Shown one piece after another: positions 30,564 through 40,140 of a DNA stretch of 64,000 bases. Origin of the DNA: Dysosmobacter welbionis (GTDB lineage Bacteria; Bacillota; Clostridia; Oscillospirales; Oscillospiraceae). The notes under the pieces are model-generated. The model ran no database searches. It saw nothing but the letters and a program-made list of their open reading frames with translations, and had not been told where the DNA came from. The stretch spans positions 3,310,001 through 3,374,000 of the forward strand of contig NZ_CP034413.3 of NCBI RefSeq assembly GCF_005121165.3, in the 5' to 3' direction. Made by a program: the position numbers and the translations under genes. Positions within the stretch are counted from its first letter, which is position 1. Each line of letters begins with the position of its first letter.

Positions 30564-31937
30564 ATGCAGCCAATGACCATTCCTGAGATCATATCCGCTG
30601 TGGACGGCACCTGGCTGAATCCCCGGAAGGGGGCGGCCCCCGTCACCGCTGTGTGCACCGACAGCCGGAAGATTGCCCCCGGCTGCCTGTTCCTGCCCTG
30701 GGTGGGGGAGCGGTTCGACGGCCATGACTTCATCGACAGGGCCCTGGACGCGGGAGCCGCCGGGTGCTTGTGCGCCCGGAGGCCGGAGCTGCTGCGGCCA
30801 GACAAGTTCTATATCCAGGTGGCGGACACCCGGCTGGCCCTGCGGGCCCTGGCGTCCGCCTACCGGGACCGGTTCGCCATCCCCTTTGTCCAGGTCACCG
30901 GCAGCGTGGGCAAGACCACCACAAAGGAGATGCTGGCGGCGGTGCTGGGGGCGAAGCTCCGGGTGCTGAAGACACCGGAGAACTTCAACAACGACATCGG
31001 CACGCCCCTGACCCTGCTGGGCCTGGGGCCGGAGCATCAGGCGGCGGTGATCGAGACCGGGATGAACCACTTCGGGGAGATCCGCTATTTGGGGGAGATG
31101 GTGCGGCCGGACATCGCCGTCATCTCCAACATCGGTGACGCCCATATCGAGCATCTGGGCAGCCGGGAGGGGATCCTCAAGGCCAAGAGCGAGATTTTTG
31201 AGAACCTGAAGCCGGAGGGACTGGCGGTCCTTAACGGGGATGACGCCCTGCTGAACACCCTGGACCTGCCCTTCCGGACCGTCCGCTGCGGACGGTCGGA
31301 GCACTGCGCCGTCCGGGTGATGGACATGGCCGACCACGGCGTGGCGGGAATTACCTGCACCGTCGTGTCCCCCCGGGACACCTATCACCTGACCATCCCT
31401 GCGCCGGGAGAGCACATGGCCTACTCTGCCGCCATCGCCGTGGCGGTGGGAGAGGAGCTGGGCCTTTCCACGGAGGAGATCACCCGGGGCGCGGCTTCGT
31501 ATGAACCCGCCGGATCCCGGATGCGGGTGCTTCGTCTGCGGGACGGGCGGCTGGTGCTGGATGACTGCTACAACGCCAATCCCCAGTCCGTCACTGCGGC
31601 CCTGGAGATCCTGGCCAAGACTGAGTGCGGCCGGAAGGTGGCCGTGCTGGGGGACATGGGGGAACTGGGGGACCTGACGGACCAGGCCCACTACAACATG
31701 GGCGCCCTGGCCGCCATGCTGGGCATCGACGAGGTGGTGGCCATCGGCGCCAAGGCGGAGAAGATCGCCGACGGCGCCGCCCAGAGCGGCGGCTCCGTCA
31801 CCCATTTTGCCACCAAGGAGGAGGCCGTCCACGAATTGACTGACCAGCTGGGCACCGACACTGCCATGCTGGTGAAGGCGTCCCACGCCATGCACTTTGG
31901 CTGGATCGTGGAGCAGTTGAAACAAGCGTATGATTGA
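30564..31937 (+). CDS. murF: UDP-N-acetylmuramoyl-tripeptide--D-alanyl-D-alanine ligase
   Basis: A 457-residue Mur ligase that adds D-Ala-D-Ala to the UDP-MurNAc-tripeptide in the cytoplasm. N-terminal domain CTDSRKIAPGCLFLPWVGERFDGHDF (in parts), ATP loop QVTGSVGKTTTKEML, then NFNNDIGTPLTLL, VIETGMNHFGEI, SNIGDAHIEHLG, and the C-terminal ligand domain with DDCYNANPQSV. ATG 30564 lies 5 bases after ddl. The 3' end overlaps the next gene by 8 bases. Confidence 0.93.
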   Translation: MQPMTIPEIISAVDGTWLNPRKGAAPVTAVCTDSRKIAPGCLFLPWVGERFDGHDFIDRALDAGAAGCLCARRPELLRPDKFYIQVADTRLALRALASAYRDRFAIPFVQVTGSVGKTTTKEMLAAVLGAKLRVLKTPENFNNDIGTPLTLLGLGPEHQAAVIETGMNHFGEIRYLGEMVRPDIAVISNIGDAHIEHLGSREGILKAKSEIFENLKPEGLAVLNGDDALLNTLDLPFRTVRCGRSEHCAVRVMDMADHGVAGITCTVVSPRDTYHLTIPAPGEHMAYSAAIAVAVGEELGLSTEEITRGAASYEPAGSRMRVLRLRDGRLVLDDCYNANPQSVTAALEILAKTECGRKVAVLGDMGELGDLTDQAHYNMGALAAMLGIDEVVAIGAKAEKIADGAAQSGGSVTHFATKEEAVHELTDQLGTDTAMLVKASHAMHFGWIVEQLKQAYD

Positions 31938-33837
31938 GATTCAAGTGAACAACCTGGTGAAGTCCTTTGAGGTGGGGAAGAACGTCCTGGACGGCCTCAC
32001 CTTTCAGGTGGACCAGGGGGAGCGGGTGGGGCTGCTGGGCCGCAACGGCGCGGGCAAGACCACCCTGTTCAAGATACTGACCGGCGAGCTGGACTACGAC
32101 GAGGGCACCGTCGTGGTGGGCCAGGGCCGGCGGGTGGGCCTGATCTCCCAGATCCCCGTCTACCCCGCCGGCTGCACAGTAGAGGATGTGCTGCGCTCCG
32201 CCTTCGCCCGGCTGGAGAGCCTGGCGGAGGAGATGCGGGCCCTGGAGGCCCGGATGGCCGCCGGGGAGAGCGACCCTGCCATTTTGAAGCGGTACGGCAC
32301 ATTAAGCGAGCGGTTTGAGGCATTTGGCGGCTATGACACAGATGTGGCGGTGAATAAGATCGCCAACGGCCTGTCCATTCCGGACAGCCAGCGGTCCCAG
32401 CTGTTCGACAGCCTCTCCGGCGGGGAAAAGACCCGGGTGAACCTGGGCCGCCTCATCCTGGAGGACACGGACATCCTGCTGCTGGACGAGCCCACCAACC
32501 ACTTGGACCTCCACGCTACCGAGTGGCTGGAGGAGTACATTCGCTCTTTCCACGGCACGGTGGTCACCATCTCCCACGACCGGTATTTCCTGGACCGCAC
32601 CGTCACCCGGGTCATCGAGATCCAGGACGGGAAAGCGGAGTTTTACAGCGGGAATTACAGCTTCTACGCCGTGGAGAAGGAACGCCGCTACCAGGAGCGG
32701 ATGAAGCAGTACGAAAAAGAGCAGGCCAAGATCGCACAGTTGGAGAAGGCGGCGGAGCAATTGCGGGTCTGGGCTTTCATGGGCATGGACAAGACCTACC
32801 GCCGGGCCATCTCCATGGAAAAGCGCATCGAGCGGATGCGGACCACCTCCAAACCCACCAAGGCGCGGAAGATGGACGCCCGGTTCTCCTCCGCAGAGTT
32901 CCACGGGGACGAGGTGCTGGGCATCCGGAACGTGTCCAAGTCCTACGGGGACAAGCACCTCTTTGAGGGCATCAGCCTGAAGGTGGAGGGGGGCGAGCGC
33001 ATCGCCCTCATCGGCGACAACGGCACCGGAAAGTCCACCCTTATCAAGATGATCGTGGGGGAGCTGTATCCGGACGACGGCCGCATCAAAACCGGCCCCC
33101 AGGTGAAGGAGGCATACCTGCCCCAGATCGTCCGCTTCGACCACCCAGACTGGAACCTGGTGGAGAATATGATGGCGGCGAAAAAGGGCCTCTCGGCCCA
33201 GTCGGCCCGAAACCGGCTGGCGGCATACGACTTCCGGGGCGAGGACGTGTTCAAGCCGGTGTCGGTGCTCTCCGGCGGGGAGCAGAGCCGCCTGCGGCTG
33301 TGCATGCTGATGGATGACGAGATCAACTTCCTGATCCTGGACGAGCCCACCAACCATCTGGACATCGACTCCCGGGAGTGGATCGAGGAGGCGGTGGAGG
33401 CCTACGACGGCACGCTGCTGTTTGTCAGCCATGACCGGTACTTCATCAACCGCTTCGCCACCCGGATCTGGGAGCTGACGGATGGCACCATCACGGATTA
33501 TCCCTGCGGCTTTGCCCAATACCGGCAGATGAAGGCTCAGGAGGAGGCGGAGAAGGCCGCCGCTCCCAAGCCGGAGAAGGAGCGGGAAAAGCCCGCTGCG
33601 GAGCGGCCCCAGCGGGGCAACAAGGCTCAGCAGGCGGCCCGACGGCAGCTGACCATCTGTGAGCGGGACATCGCCAAGGCGGAGGAGCGCATCGCCGCTC
33701 TGGAGGCAGATATGGAGGCCGCGGCCTGCGACTATGAGAAGCTGAACGAGCTGGTGGGGCAGAAGGACGCCGCCCAGGCGGAGCTGGACGCCCTGTACGA
33801 AAGGTGGGAGCAGCTCAGTGAAGAGGCAGAGGGCTAA
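31930..33837 (+). CDS. ABC-F family ATPase (ribosome-associated type)
   Basis: A 635-residue soluble protein with two ABC ATPase domains and no membrane part. Walker A: LGRNGAGKTTLFKIL and IGDNGTGKSTLIKM. Signatures: LSGGEKTRVNLGRL and LSGGEQSRLRLCML. Walker B: LLLDEPTNHLDLHA and LILDEPTNHLDIDS. A linker helix region (FYAVEKERRYQERMKQYEK) lies between the domains, and a C-terminal coiled coil (residues 540-635) follows as in Uup/YdiF. ABC-F proteins act on the ribosome E-site or on antibiotics; the subtype is undecided. Confidence 0.9.
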   Translation: MIEIQVNNLVKSFEVGKNVLDGLTFQVDQGERVGLLGRNGAGKTTLFKILTGELDYDEGTVVVGQGRRVGLISQIPVYPAGCTVEDVLRSAFARLESLAEEMRALEARMAAGESDPAILKRYGTLSERFEAFGGYDTDVAVNKIANGLSIPDSQRSQLFDSLSGGEKTRVNLGRLILEDTDILLLDEPTNHLDLHATEWLEEYIRSFHGTVVTISHDRYFLDRTVTRVIEIQDGKAEFYSGNYSFYAVEKERRYQERMKQYEKEQAKIAQLEKAAEQLRVWAFMGMDKTYRRAISMEKRIERMRTTSKPTKARKMDARFSSAEFHGDEVLGIRNVSKSYGDKHLFEGISLKVEGGERIALIGDNGTGKSTLIKMIVGELYPDDGRIKTGPQVKEAYLPQIVRFDHPDWNLVENMMAAKKGLSAQSARNRLAAYDFRGEDVFKPVSVLSGGEQSRLRLCMLMDDEINFLILDEPTNHLDIDSREWIEEAVEAYDGTLLFVSHDRYFINRFATRIWELTDGTITDYPCGFAQYRQMKAQEEAEKAAAPKPEKEREKPAAERPQRGNKAQQAARRQLTICERDIAKAEERIAALEADMEAAACDYEKLNELVGQKDAAQAELDALYERWEQLSEEAEG

Positions 33838-34639
33838 ACAGCGGCCCCTGTACCGGTACGATGTCTACCGGGGCCGCAGAAGAGGACAGGCCCGGCTGAT
33901 CGGGGCGGCGGGCTGCGCCGTTTTCGGCCTGCTTCTGGTGCTGATCCGGAGCCTGGGCATCCGGTTTTCCGGCTTTCTGCTGCTGGGGCTGGCGGCGCTC
34001 CTGGTGCTTTCCTGGCTGCTGGATCGCCTGGCCGCCGGAAATCACCGCTGGCGGCTGATCCGCCGGGGCTTTTATGGCTGCCTTACGGTGGGACTGGCTG
34101 CGCTGCTGGGGCTGGAGGTCTTTATCATTAACCGGGGGCGCAGCGACATGACGCCCCTGCCGGCAGACGCGGTCATCGTCCTGGGAGCGGGGGTCAACGG
34201 CACGGAGCCGTCGTTGTCCCTGCGGACCCGGCTGGACGCGGCCCTGGACTATCTGGAGGCCCACCCGGAGATCCCGGTGGTGCTCACCGGCGGCACCGGC
34301 TATGGCGAGGAGATCAGCGAGGCGGCGTGCATGTACGACTACCTCACGGCCCATGGCGTGGAGCCGGGGCGGCTGATTCTGGAGGATCAGGCATCCAACA
34401 CGGCGGAGAACTTCGCCCTCTCCAAGCCCCTGCTGTATGAGGCGGGGGTCGACCCAGCGGAGGGACGGGTGGCTGTTGTCACCAACGACTTTCACATCGC
34501 CCGGTCGGAGCTGATCGCCGCCCGGGAGGGCTACGGAGACGTGGCCGGGATCCCAGCGCCGCTGCCCTGGGTTCATTTGGAGATCAATTACACCCTGCGG
34601 GAGGCCTTTGCCATGGTAAAGACCTTTCTGTTTGACTGA
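33818..34639 (+). CDS. YdcF/ElyC/SanA-family (DUF218) membrane protein
   Basis: A 273-residue protein; GTG start overlapping the ABC-F gene by 20 bases. Basic N-terminus, three hydrophobic segments (about 28-47, 52-70, 86-105), then a DUF218 domain outside the membrane: DAVIVLGAGVNGTEPSLSLRTRLDAAL (in parts), VVLTGGTGYGEEISEA, LILEDQASNTAENFALSK and VTNDFHIARSE. ElyC and SanA affect cell-envelope integrity in E. coli; the enzymatic role is not known. It sits with wall-synthesis genes, which fits. Confidence 0.85.
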   Translation: MKRQRAKQRPLYRYDVYRGRRRGQARLIGAAGCAVFGLLLVLIRSLGIRFSGFLLLGLAALLVLSWLLDRLAAGNHRWRLIRRGFYGCLTVGLAALLGLEVFIINRGRSDMTPLPADAVIVLGAGVNGTEPSLSLRTRLDAALDYLEAHPEIPVVLTGGTGYGEEISEAACMYDYLTAHGVEPGRLILEDQASNTAENFALSKPLLYEAGVDPAEGRVAVVTNDFHIARSELIAAREGYGDVAGIPAPLPWVHLEINYTLREAFAMVKTFLFD

Positions 34640-34658
34640 GCGGATACGGAGGAACCAA

Positions 34659-35147
34659 ATGAGCGATATCTTATGTATCTATTACTCCCGGACGGGGAAC
34701 ACCAAGAAGGCCATGGAGGAGATTGCCGCCGCCCTGGACGCGGAGCTGGCGGAGCTGCGGGACAACGCGGACCGGAGCGGCTGGCGGGGCTGGCTGCGCT
34801 GTGGGCTGGACGCCATGCGCAAAGACACCCGCCCCGTGGCCCCGTTGGAGACAGCCCGTCCCCTGGGGGACTACCGCTTGGTGATTCTGGGCACACCGGT
34901 GTGGGCCGGGCGATCCAGCGCCGTCATGCGGTCGTTTCTGAAAGACCGGGGCGGGGAGATCCGCAACGCGGCCTATGTGCTGACCCGCAGCAGCGGCTCC
35001 CAGTACCAGGAGGTTTATCGCCAGATGGATCTCTGTGTGCCCGCCGGTCATCTGGCGGCGGTGTCCTTGCGGAGCGGGGACGTGGGCTGGGCATTCTGGC
35101 AGGAGGAGTTTCTCCGCCAGGTCCGGGCCTTTCTGGAGGGGCAGTAG
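34659..35147 (+). CDS. flavodoxin-like protein
   Basis: A 162-residue protein from ATG 34659 with GGAGG 6 bases upstream. CIYYSRTGNTKKAMEEIA is the FMN phosphate loop of flavodoxins. LVILGTPVWAGRSSAVMRSFL and AYVLTRSSGSQYQEV give the two further FMN-binding loops. Likely a cytoplasmic electron carrier or small quinone-reductase-like protein. Function in this operon is unknown. Confidence 0.8.
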   Translation: MSDILCIYYSRTGNTKKAMEEIAAALDAELAELRDNADRSGWRGWLRCGLDAMRKDTRPVAPLETARPLGDYRLVILGTPVWAGRSSAVMRSFLKDRGGEIRNAAYVLTRSSGSQYQEVYRQMDLCVPAGHLAAVSLRSGDVGWAFWQEEFLRQVRAFLEGQ

Positions 35148-35189
35148 CGGCAGACCCTTTTCTGAAATCAACGGGAGAGGAGATGCCCC

Positions 35190-36257
35190 ATGCAGGAAAA
35201 ACTGAAGGAGCTGGCCCTGCGGTATGAGGACCTGCAAGCCCAGCTGGCAGACCCGTCTGTCTATGGCGACGCGGAGCGGCTGAAGACTGTGAATCGGGAG
35301 CTGAAGGACCTGACTCCGGTGGCAGAGGCGTACCAGGCATACCGGCAGGCGGAGGCGGACCGAGCCGCGGCGGAGGAGCTGCTCTCCGACCCGGAGATGC
35401 GGGAGTTGGCCCAGGAGGAGCTGACCGCCGCACGGGAAGAGATGGAGCGGCTACGGCAGGAGCTGAAGCTCCTGCTGCTGCCCAAGGATCCCAATGACCG
35501 GAAGAACGTGATCCTGGAGATCCGGGCGGGTACCGGCGGCGAGGAGGCGGCGCTGTTCGCCGCGTCGCTGCTGCGGATGTACACCATGTACGCTGCCGCC
35601 CGGGGCTGGAGGACTGACACCGTGGAGCTGAACGAGACGGAGCTGGGGGGCGTGAAGGAGTGCAGCGTCCTTATCGAGGGCGAGGGCGCCTGGTCCCGGC
35701 TGAAATTCGAGAGCGGCGTCCACCGGGTCCAGCGGGTGCCGGTGACGGAGTCCAATGGCCGCATCCAGACCTCCGCCGCCACGGTGGCCGTGCTGCCGGA
35801 GGCGGAAGGGGTGGACGTGAAGCTGGACCCTGCGGACATCGAGATGCAGGTCTACCGGGCCAGCGGCGCGGGTGGCCAGCATGTGAACAAGACGTCCTCC
35901 GCCGTGCGGCTGATCCACCGGCCCACCGGCCTGGTAGTGGAATGCCAGCAGGAGCGCAGCCAGTTCCAGAACCGGGACAAGGCCATGCGCCTTTTGGCGT
36001 CAAGATTGTATGAGATCGAGCGGGAAAAGCAGGATGCCGACATCGCCAGAGAGCGGAAGAGTCAGGTGGGCAGCGGCGACCGCAGCGAGAAGATCCGCAC
36101 CTACAACTTCCCCCAGGGCCGGGTGACGGATCACCGGATCGGCCTGACGCTGTACCGGATCGACGCAGTCCTGGACGGGGAACTGGATGAGCTCATCGAC
36201 GCCCTGGTGACCGCCGACCAGGCGGAGAAGCTGAAGAACGGCGGCGGGGAACCATAA
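35190..36257 (+). CDS. prfA: peptide chain release factor 1
   Basis: A 355-residue release factor that reads UAA and UAG and frees the finished protein. N-terminal helical domain ([20 protein letters not shown]), PCRF domain ([20 protein letters not shown] in part), the GGQ loop in [20 protein letters not shown], and the C-terminal region with [20 protein letters not shown]. Length is normal. GAGAGGAG ribosome site. prmC, often beside prfA, is absent; about 155 bases without a gene separate it from tsaC. Confidence 0.95.
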   Translation: MQEKLKELALRYEDLQAQLADPSVYGDAERLKTVNRELKDLTPVAEAYQAYRQAEADRAAAEELLSDPEMRELAQEELTAAREEMERLRQELKLLLLPKDPNDRKNVILEIRAGTGGEEAALFAASLLRMYTMYAAARGWRTDTVELNETELGGVKECSVLIEGEGAWSRLKFESGVHRVQRVPVTESNGRIQTSAATVAVLPEAEGVDVKLDPADIEMQVYRASGAGGQHVNKTSSAVRLIHRPTGLVVECQQERSQFQNRDKAMRLLASRLYEIEREKQDADIARERKSQVGSGDRSEKIRTYNFPQGRVTDHRIGLTLYRIDAVLDGELDELIDALVTADQAEKLKNGGGEP

Positions 36258-36412
36258 AACAGAGCTGTACGGCGGCCCGGATAGAGCGGCGCCGTGGAGG
36301 GGCTGCACTTCCGGCAGCCTGCCGGGACGCCGCGGAGCCCTTTGGAGACGCAGAAAGAGTAAGCAATAAGGCCGGGGAGATCTCCGGCGAAGAGAGATAG
36401 AGGCGAAGAGAT

Positions 36413-38089
36413 ATGCAGACACGATATTTTGACCTGCGGGACACCAAGGGTCAGCAGAAGGAGATCGAGGACAAGATCGGCGCAGCGGCCAAGATCCTGC
36501 GGGACGGCGGCCTGGTGGGCATCCCCACGGAGACGGTGTACGGCTTGGGGGCCAACGCTCTGGACGGCACCGCGGTGAAGCGGATCTTTGAGGCCAAGGG
36601 CCGGCCCCAGGACAATCCCCTCATCATCCATGTGACCGGCGCCCAGTGGCTGCCCCGCTACTGCGCCGACGTGCCGCCCCTGGCCTATGTGCTGGCCCGG
36701 AAATTCTGGCCCGGCCCCCTGACTATGATCCTGAAGCGGCGGCCCATCATCCCGGACGAGACCACCGCCGGGCTGGACACGGTGGCGGTGCGCTGCCCCA
36801 ACCACCCGGTGACGCTGGCGATCATCCGGGAGGCGGGCATCCCCATCGCGGCCCCCAGCGCCAACCTCTCCGGCCGGCCCAGCTGCACGACTGCCCAGGA
36901 CGTGCTGGAGGATATGGACGGCCGGATCAGCGGCGTGGTGGACGGCGGTCCCTGTGCGGTGGGTGTGGAGTCCACGATTCTGGACCTGACCTGCGACCCG
37001 CCCAGGCTGCTGCGTCCCGGCGGACTGCCCCTGGAGGACCTGGAGCGGCTCATCGGCAAGATCGACGTGGATAAGGCCGTCAACGGCGCCCTGGCGGAGG
37101 GCGAGAAGCCCAAAGCCCCCGGCATGAAGTACCGCCACTACGCCCCCAAGGCGCCGGTCACCGTCATCACCGGCGCGCCGGAGAAGTCCGCCCAGGAGAT
37201 CCTGCGGCGGGTGGGGCCCACTTCCGGCGTCATCTGCTTCGAGGAGTTTGCGGATCTGTTCCGGGAGCAGGAGGTCCACACCCTGGGGCCTGTAGGCGAC
37301 AAGCTGGTCCAGGCCCAGCGGGTGTTCGACGCCCTGCGGACCTTTGACACCAGCGATGTGACGGAGATCTTCGCCCAGTGCCCGGACAACCGGGGATTGG
37401 GTCTGGCCATCGGCAACCGGCTGAAAAAGGCCGCCGGCTTCCATGTGGTGGAGGCGGACAGTGAGCGGGTGGTGCTGGGCCTCACCGGCGGCACCGGCGC
37501 GGGCAAGTCCAGCGCCCTGCGGGCCATCCGCTCCCTGGGGGGCGAGGTCATCGACTGCGACGCCCTGTACCATGAGATGCTGGAGACCTGCGCTCCCCTG
37601 CGGGATGAGATCGGTGTCTCCTTCCCCGGCGCGTTTGACGCAGCCGGCCAACTGGACCGGCGCAAGCTGGGACAGGAGGTCTTCTCCCACAAGGACCGGC
37701 TGGAGCAGCTCAACGGCATTGTGGCCCGCCATCTGGTGCCGGAGGTGCGGCGGCGCTTGGCGGCGTCGGAGAGCAAGATCTTCGCCATCGATGCCATCAA
37801 CCTGCTGGAGGGCGGGCTGGACCAGCTGTGCGACCGGACGATAGCCGTCACCGCGCCTTTGGAACTGCGGGTCCGGCGGATCATGGCCCGGGACAACATC
37901 ACAGAGCAGTACGCCCGCCTGCGGATCTCCGCCCAGCAGCCGGACGAGTACTACCGGGGCAAGTGCGACTGTGAGCTGAATAACGCCGCCGATACCGCCG
38001 CGGCCTTTGAAATGGAGGCCCGGGAGTTTTTCCAGCGGCTGATCGACACCATCAAGGAGGAAAAAGCACATGGAAAGCAAGGAATTTAA
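36413..38089 (+). CDS. tsaC-coaE: fusion of threonylcarbamoyl-AMP synthase and dephospho-CoA kinase
   Basis: A 558-residue protein. Residues 20-345 are a Sua5-type synthase: GGLVGIPTETVYGLGANALD, KGRPQDNPLIIHV, FWPGPLTMIL, SANLSGRPSCTT, then the C-terminal Sua5 domain (KAPGMKYRHYAP ... GLAIGNRLKKAAGFHV). It makes the t6A precursor for tRNA. From about 352 a CoaE domain follows: VLGLTGGTGAGKSSALRAI (P-loop), EVIDCDALYHEM and DRTIAVTAPLELRVRRIMARD, the last step of CoA synthesis. Only about ten residues link the two. The 3' end overlaps the next gene by 20 bases. Fusion or a lost stop codon are both possible. Confidence 0.82.
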   Translation: MQTRYFDLRDTKGQQKEIEDKIGAAAKILRDGGLVGIPTETVYGLGANALDGTAVKRIFEAKGRPQDNPLIIHVTGAQWLPRYCADVPPLAYVLARKFWPGPLTMILKRRPIIPDETTAGLDTVAVRCPNHPVTLAIIREAGIPIAAPSANLSGRPSCTTAQDVLEDMDGRISGVVDGGPCAVGVESTILDLTCDPPRLLRPGGLPLEDLERLIGKIDVDKAVNGALAEGEKPKAPGMKYRHYAPKAPVTVITGAPEKSAQEILRRVGPTSGVICFEEFADLFREQEVHTLGPVGDKLVQAQRVFDALRTFDTSDVTEIFAQCPDNRGLGLAIGNRLKKAAGFHVVEADSERVVLGLTGGTGAGKSSALRAIRSLGGEVIDCDALYHEMLETCAPLRDEIGVSFPGAFDAAGQLDRRKLGQEVFSHKDRLEQLNGIVARHLVPEVRRRLAASESKIFAIDAINLLEGGLDQLCDRTIAVTAPLELRVRRIMARDNITEQYARLRISAQQPDEYYRGKCDCELNNAADTAAAFEMEAREFFQRLIDTIKEEKAHGKQGI

Positions 38090-39475
38090 GGCGCTGAAGG
38101 AGCAGCTGCTCTCCTGCCGCCGCAACGGCTTCGACCGGATGGACGCGGCGGAGCGGAGCGCCATGGAATCGTACTGCACGGACTACAAGGCATTTCTGGA
38201 CACTAGCAAGACCGAGCGGCTCTGCGCAGGAGAGGTTGTCCGCCTGGCAGAGCAGGCCGGCTACCGGCCCTATGTCCGGGGCGCGGCGGTGAAGCCGGGA
38301 GACAAGGTTTATCTCTGTAACCGGGGCAAGAGCGTGCTGCTGGCCCACATCGGGGAGAAGCCGTTGGCGGAGGGTGTTCAGATCGCTGCCGCCCACATAG
38401 ACTCCCCCGGCTGGACCTGAAGCCCAACCCCCTGTATGAGGACGGGGAACTGGCCTATTTCAAGACCCACTATTACGGCGGTATCCGCAAGTACCAGTGG
38501 GTTACCATTCCCCTGGAGCTCCACGGCGTGGTGGCCCTGCGGGACGGCGCCAGCGTACAGGTGAACATCGGCGGGGGCGCGGACGATCCCCGGCTGGTGA
38601 TCACGGACCTGCTGCCCCACCTGGGCGCGGAGCAGAACAAGAAGCCGCTGGCGGAGGCCATCCCCGCTGAGACCCTGAACCTGCTGCTGGGCAGCGAGCC
38701 GATCGGGGACGCGGAGGAGTCCGGCCGTGTGAAGCTGGCGGTGATGAAGCTGCTGAACGAAAAGTACGGCATCACAGAGGATGACTTCACCTCCGCGGAG
38801 CTGGAGGCGGTGCCGGCGGTAAAGGCCACGGACATCGGCCTGGATCGCAGCATGATCGGCGCCTACGGCCATGATGACCGGGTGTGTGCCTACGCCGCCC
38901 TGCGGGCCCTGCTGGATCTGGAGGGGACCCCTGCCAAGACGGCGGTGTGCGTTCTGGCGGATAAGGAGGAGATCGGCTCCGACGGTGTGACGGGCATGCA
39001 GTCCGCCGCTTTCGACACATTTATGGAGGACCTGTGCGAGAGCCAGGGCGCGGCTGTGCGGGTGTGTTTCGAGAAGTCCTTCTGCCTCAGCGCCGACGTG
39101 ACGGCGGCCTACGACCCTAACTTCTCCGACGTGTATGAGAAGCGCAACGCCGCCTATCTGAACTACGGCATCGGCCTGTGCAAGTACACCGGCGCCCGGG
39201 GCAAGTCTGGTGCCTCCGACGCGGACGCGGAGACGGTGGCCTATATCCGCAACCTCTTTGACGAGGCGGGGGTCATCTGGCAGATCGCAGAGCTGGGCAA
39301 GGTGGACGCCGGCGGCGGCGGCACTGTGGCCATGTATATGGCCAACCGGAACATCACCACGCTGGACGCGGGCGTGCCGGTCCTGTCCATGCACGCGCCC
39401 TTTGAGACGGTGTCCAAGCTGGACTGCTACGAGACCTATAAGGGCATGAAGGCCGTATTCCAGGCGGAGAAGTGA
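38070..39475 (+). CDS. M18-family aminopeptidase (interrupted by frameshift)
   Basis: A zinc aminopeptidase of the aspartyl-aminopeptidase family, about 468 residues when repaired. The first frame ends GVQIAAAHIDSPG; the -1 frame continues LDLKPNPLYEDGELAYFKTH. One C added to the five at 38404-38408 restores AAHIDSPRLDLKPNP. Metal and active-site motifs are present: AAHIDSP, YGHDDRVCAYAAL, LADKEEIGSDGVTGMQ, and VLSMHAPFETVSKLD. Cytosolic peptide turnover. Start ATG 38070 follows AAGGAGG and overlaps tsaC-coaE. Confidence 0.87.
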
Positions 39476-39490
39476 ATCGGCTGAGATCAG

Positions 39491-39530
39491 GAAACAGGCG
39501 CCCCGGTGAAAACCGGGGCGCCTGTTTCTA
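39491..39530 (+). terminator. Rho-independent terminator
   Basis: A perfect 17-base stem (39491-39507 with 512-528) around a four-base loop; arms end in AAA/TTT. It ends the ddl-to-aminopeptidase unit. Confidence 0.9.
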
Positions 39531-39610
39531 TCCGGCATTCTGCTCAGGTGAGGGGGAGAAAACCGGGGGAACTTTTCCTGTTTTCGTCAAAAGAATTTCG
39601 GCGAATTTGG

Positions 39611-39639
39611 TTGCATTGCCTACGGAAATATGGTAAGAT
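39611..39639 (+). promoter_or_regulatory. promoter of the aspartate-pathway genes
   Basis: TTGCAT (39611-39616), 17-base spacer, TAAGAT (39634-39639), about 41 bases before the ACT gene start. Confidence 0.6.
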
Positions 39640-39680
39640 GCTTTGCGTGTAAAGACAAATGGCCATAGGAGGCGGACGAG

Positions 39681-40121
39681 ATGGCGAGAGAGATCAAGTA
39701 TTACATTGTGGCCGCGAACGCCCTGCCGGAGATCTTCGTGAAGGTGGCGGAGGCCAAGCGGATGATGCAGACCGGCGAGGCGGACACCGTGGGCGCTGCC
39801 ACGAAGCAGGTGGGGATCAGCCGCAGCGCGTTCTACAAGTACAAGGATGCGGTGCAGCCGTTCAACGATATGAAGGCGGAGCACATCATCACCTTTTACT
39901 GTATGCTCAAGGACAACACCGGCGTGCTCTCCAGCGTGCTGTCCGTGTTTGCCACTTCTGGGGCCAACATCCTCACCATCAACCAGAGCATTCCCACCAA
40001 CGGCTGCGCGGCGGTGACGATTTCCGCAGAGACCAGCGGACTGGCGGAGACCCTGGAGAAGCTGATGGCAGACGTGGCCGCCGTGGACGGCGTGGTACGG
40101 GTGGAAGTCCTGGCAGGATAA
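39681..40121 (+). CDS. ACT-domain protein (PheB / UPF0735 type)
   Basis: A 146-residue protein. Residues 1-70 carry a small helix-turn-helix-like part (ATKQVGISRSAFYKYKDAV). Residues 70-146 are an ACT domain (FYCMLKDNTGVLSSVLSVFA, then ANILTINQSIPTNG) that usually senses an amino acid. It directly precedes homoserine dehydrogenase, as in other Firmicutes where the pair is hom-linked. Probably a regulatory subunit or transcription factor of the threonine/methionine branch. Confidence 0.85.
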   Translation: MAREIKYYIVAANALPEIFVKVAEAKRMMQTGEADTVGAATKQVGISRSAFYKYKDAVQPFNDMKAEHIITFYCMLKDNTGVLSSVLSVFATSGANILTINQSIPTNGCAAVTISAETSGLAETLEKLMADVAAVDGVVRVEVLAG

Positions 40122-40140
40122 AGAGAGAGGAAACGGACGC

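Noticed and set aside
36131-38179. Minus-strand frame of 682 codons over tsaC-coaE
   Set aside because: Shadow of a high-GC gene with clear families on the other strand.
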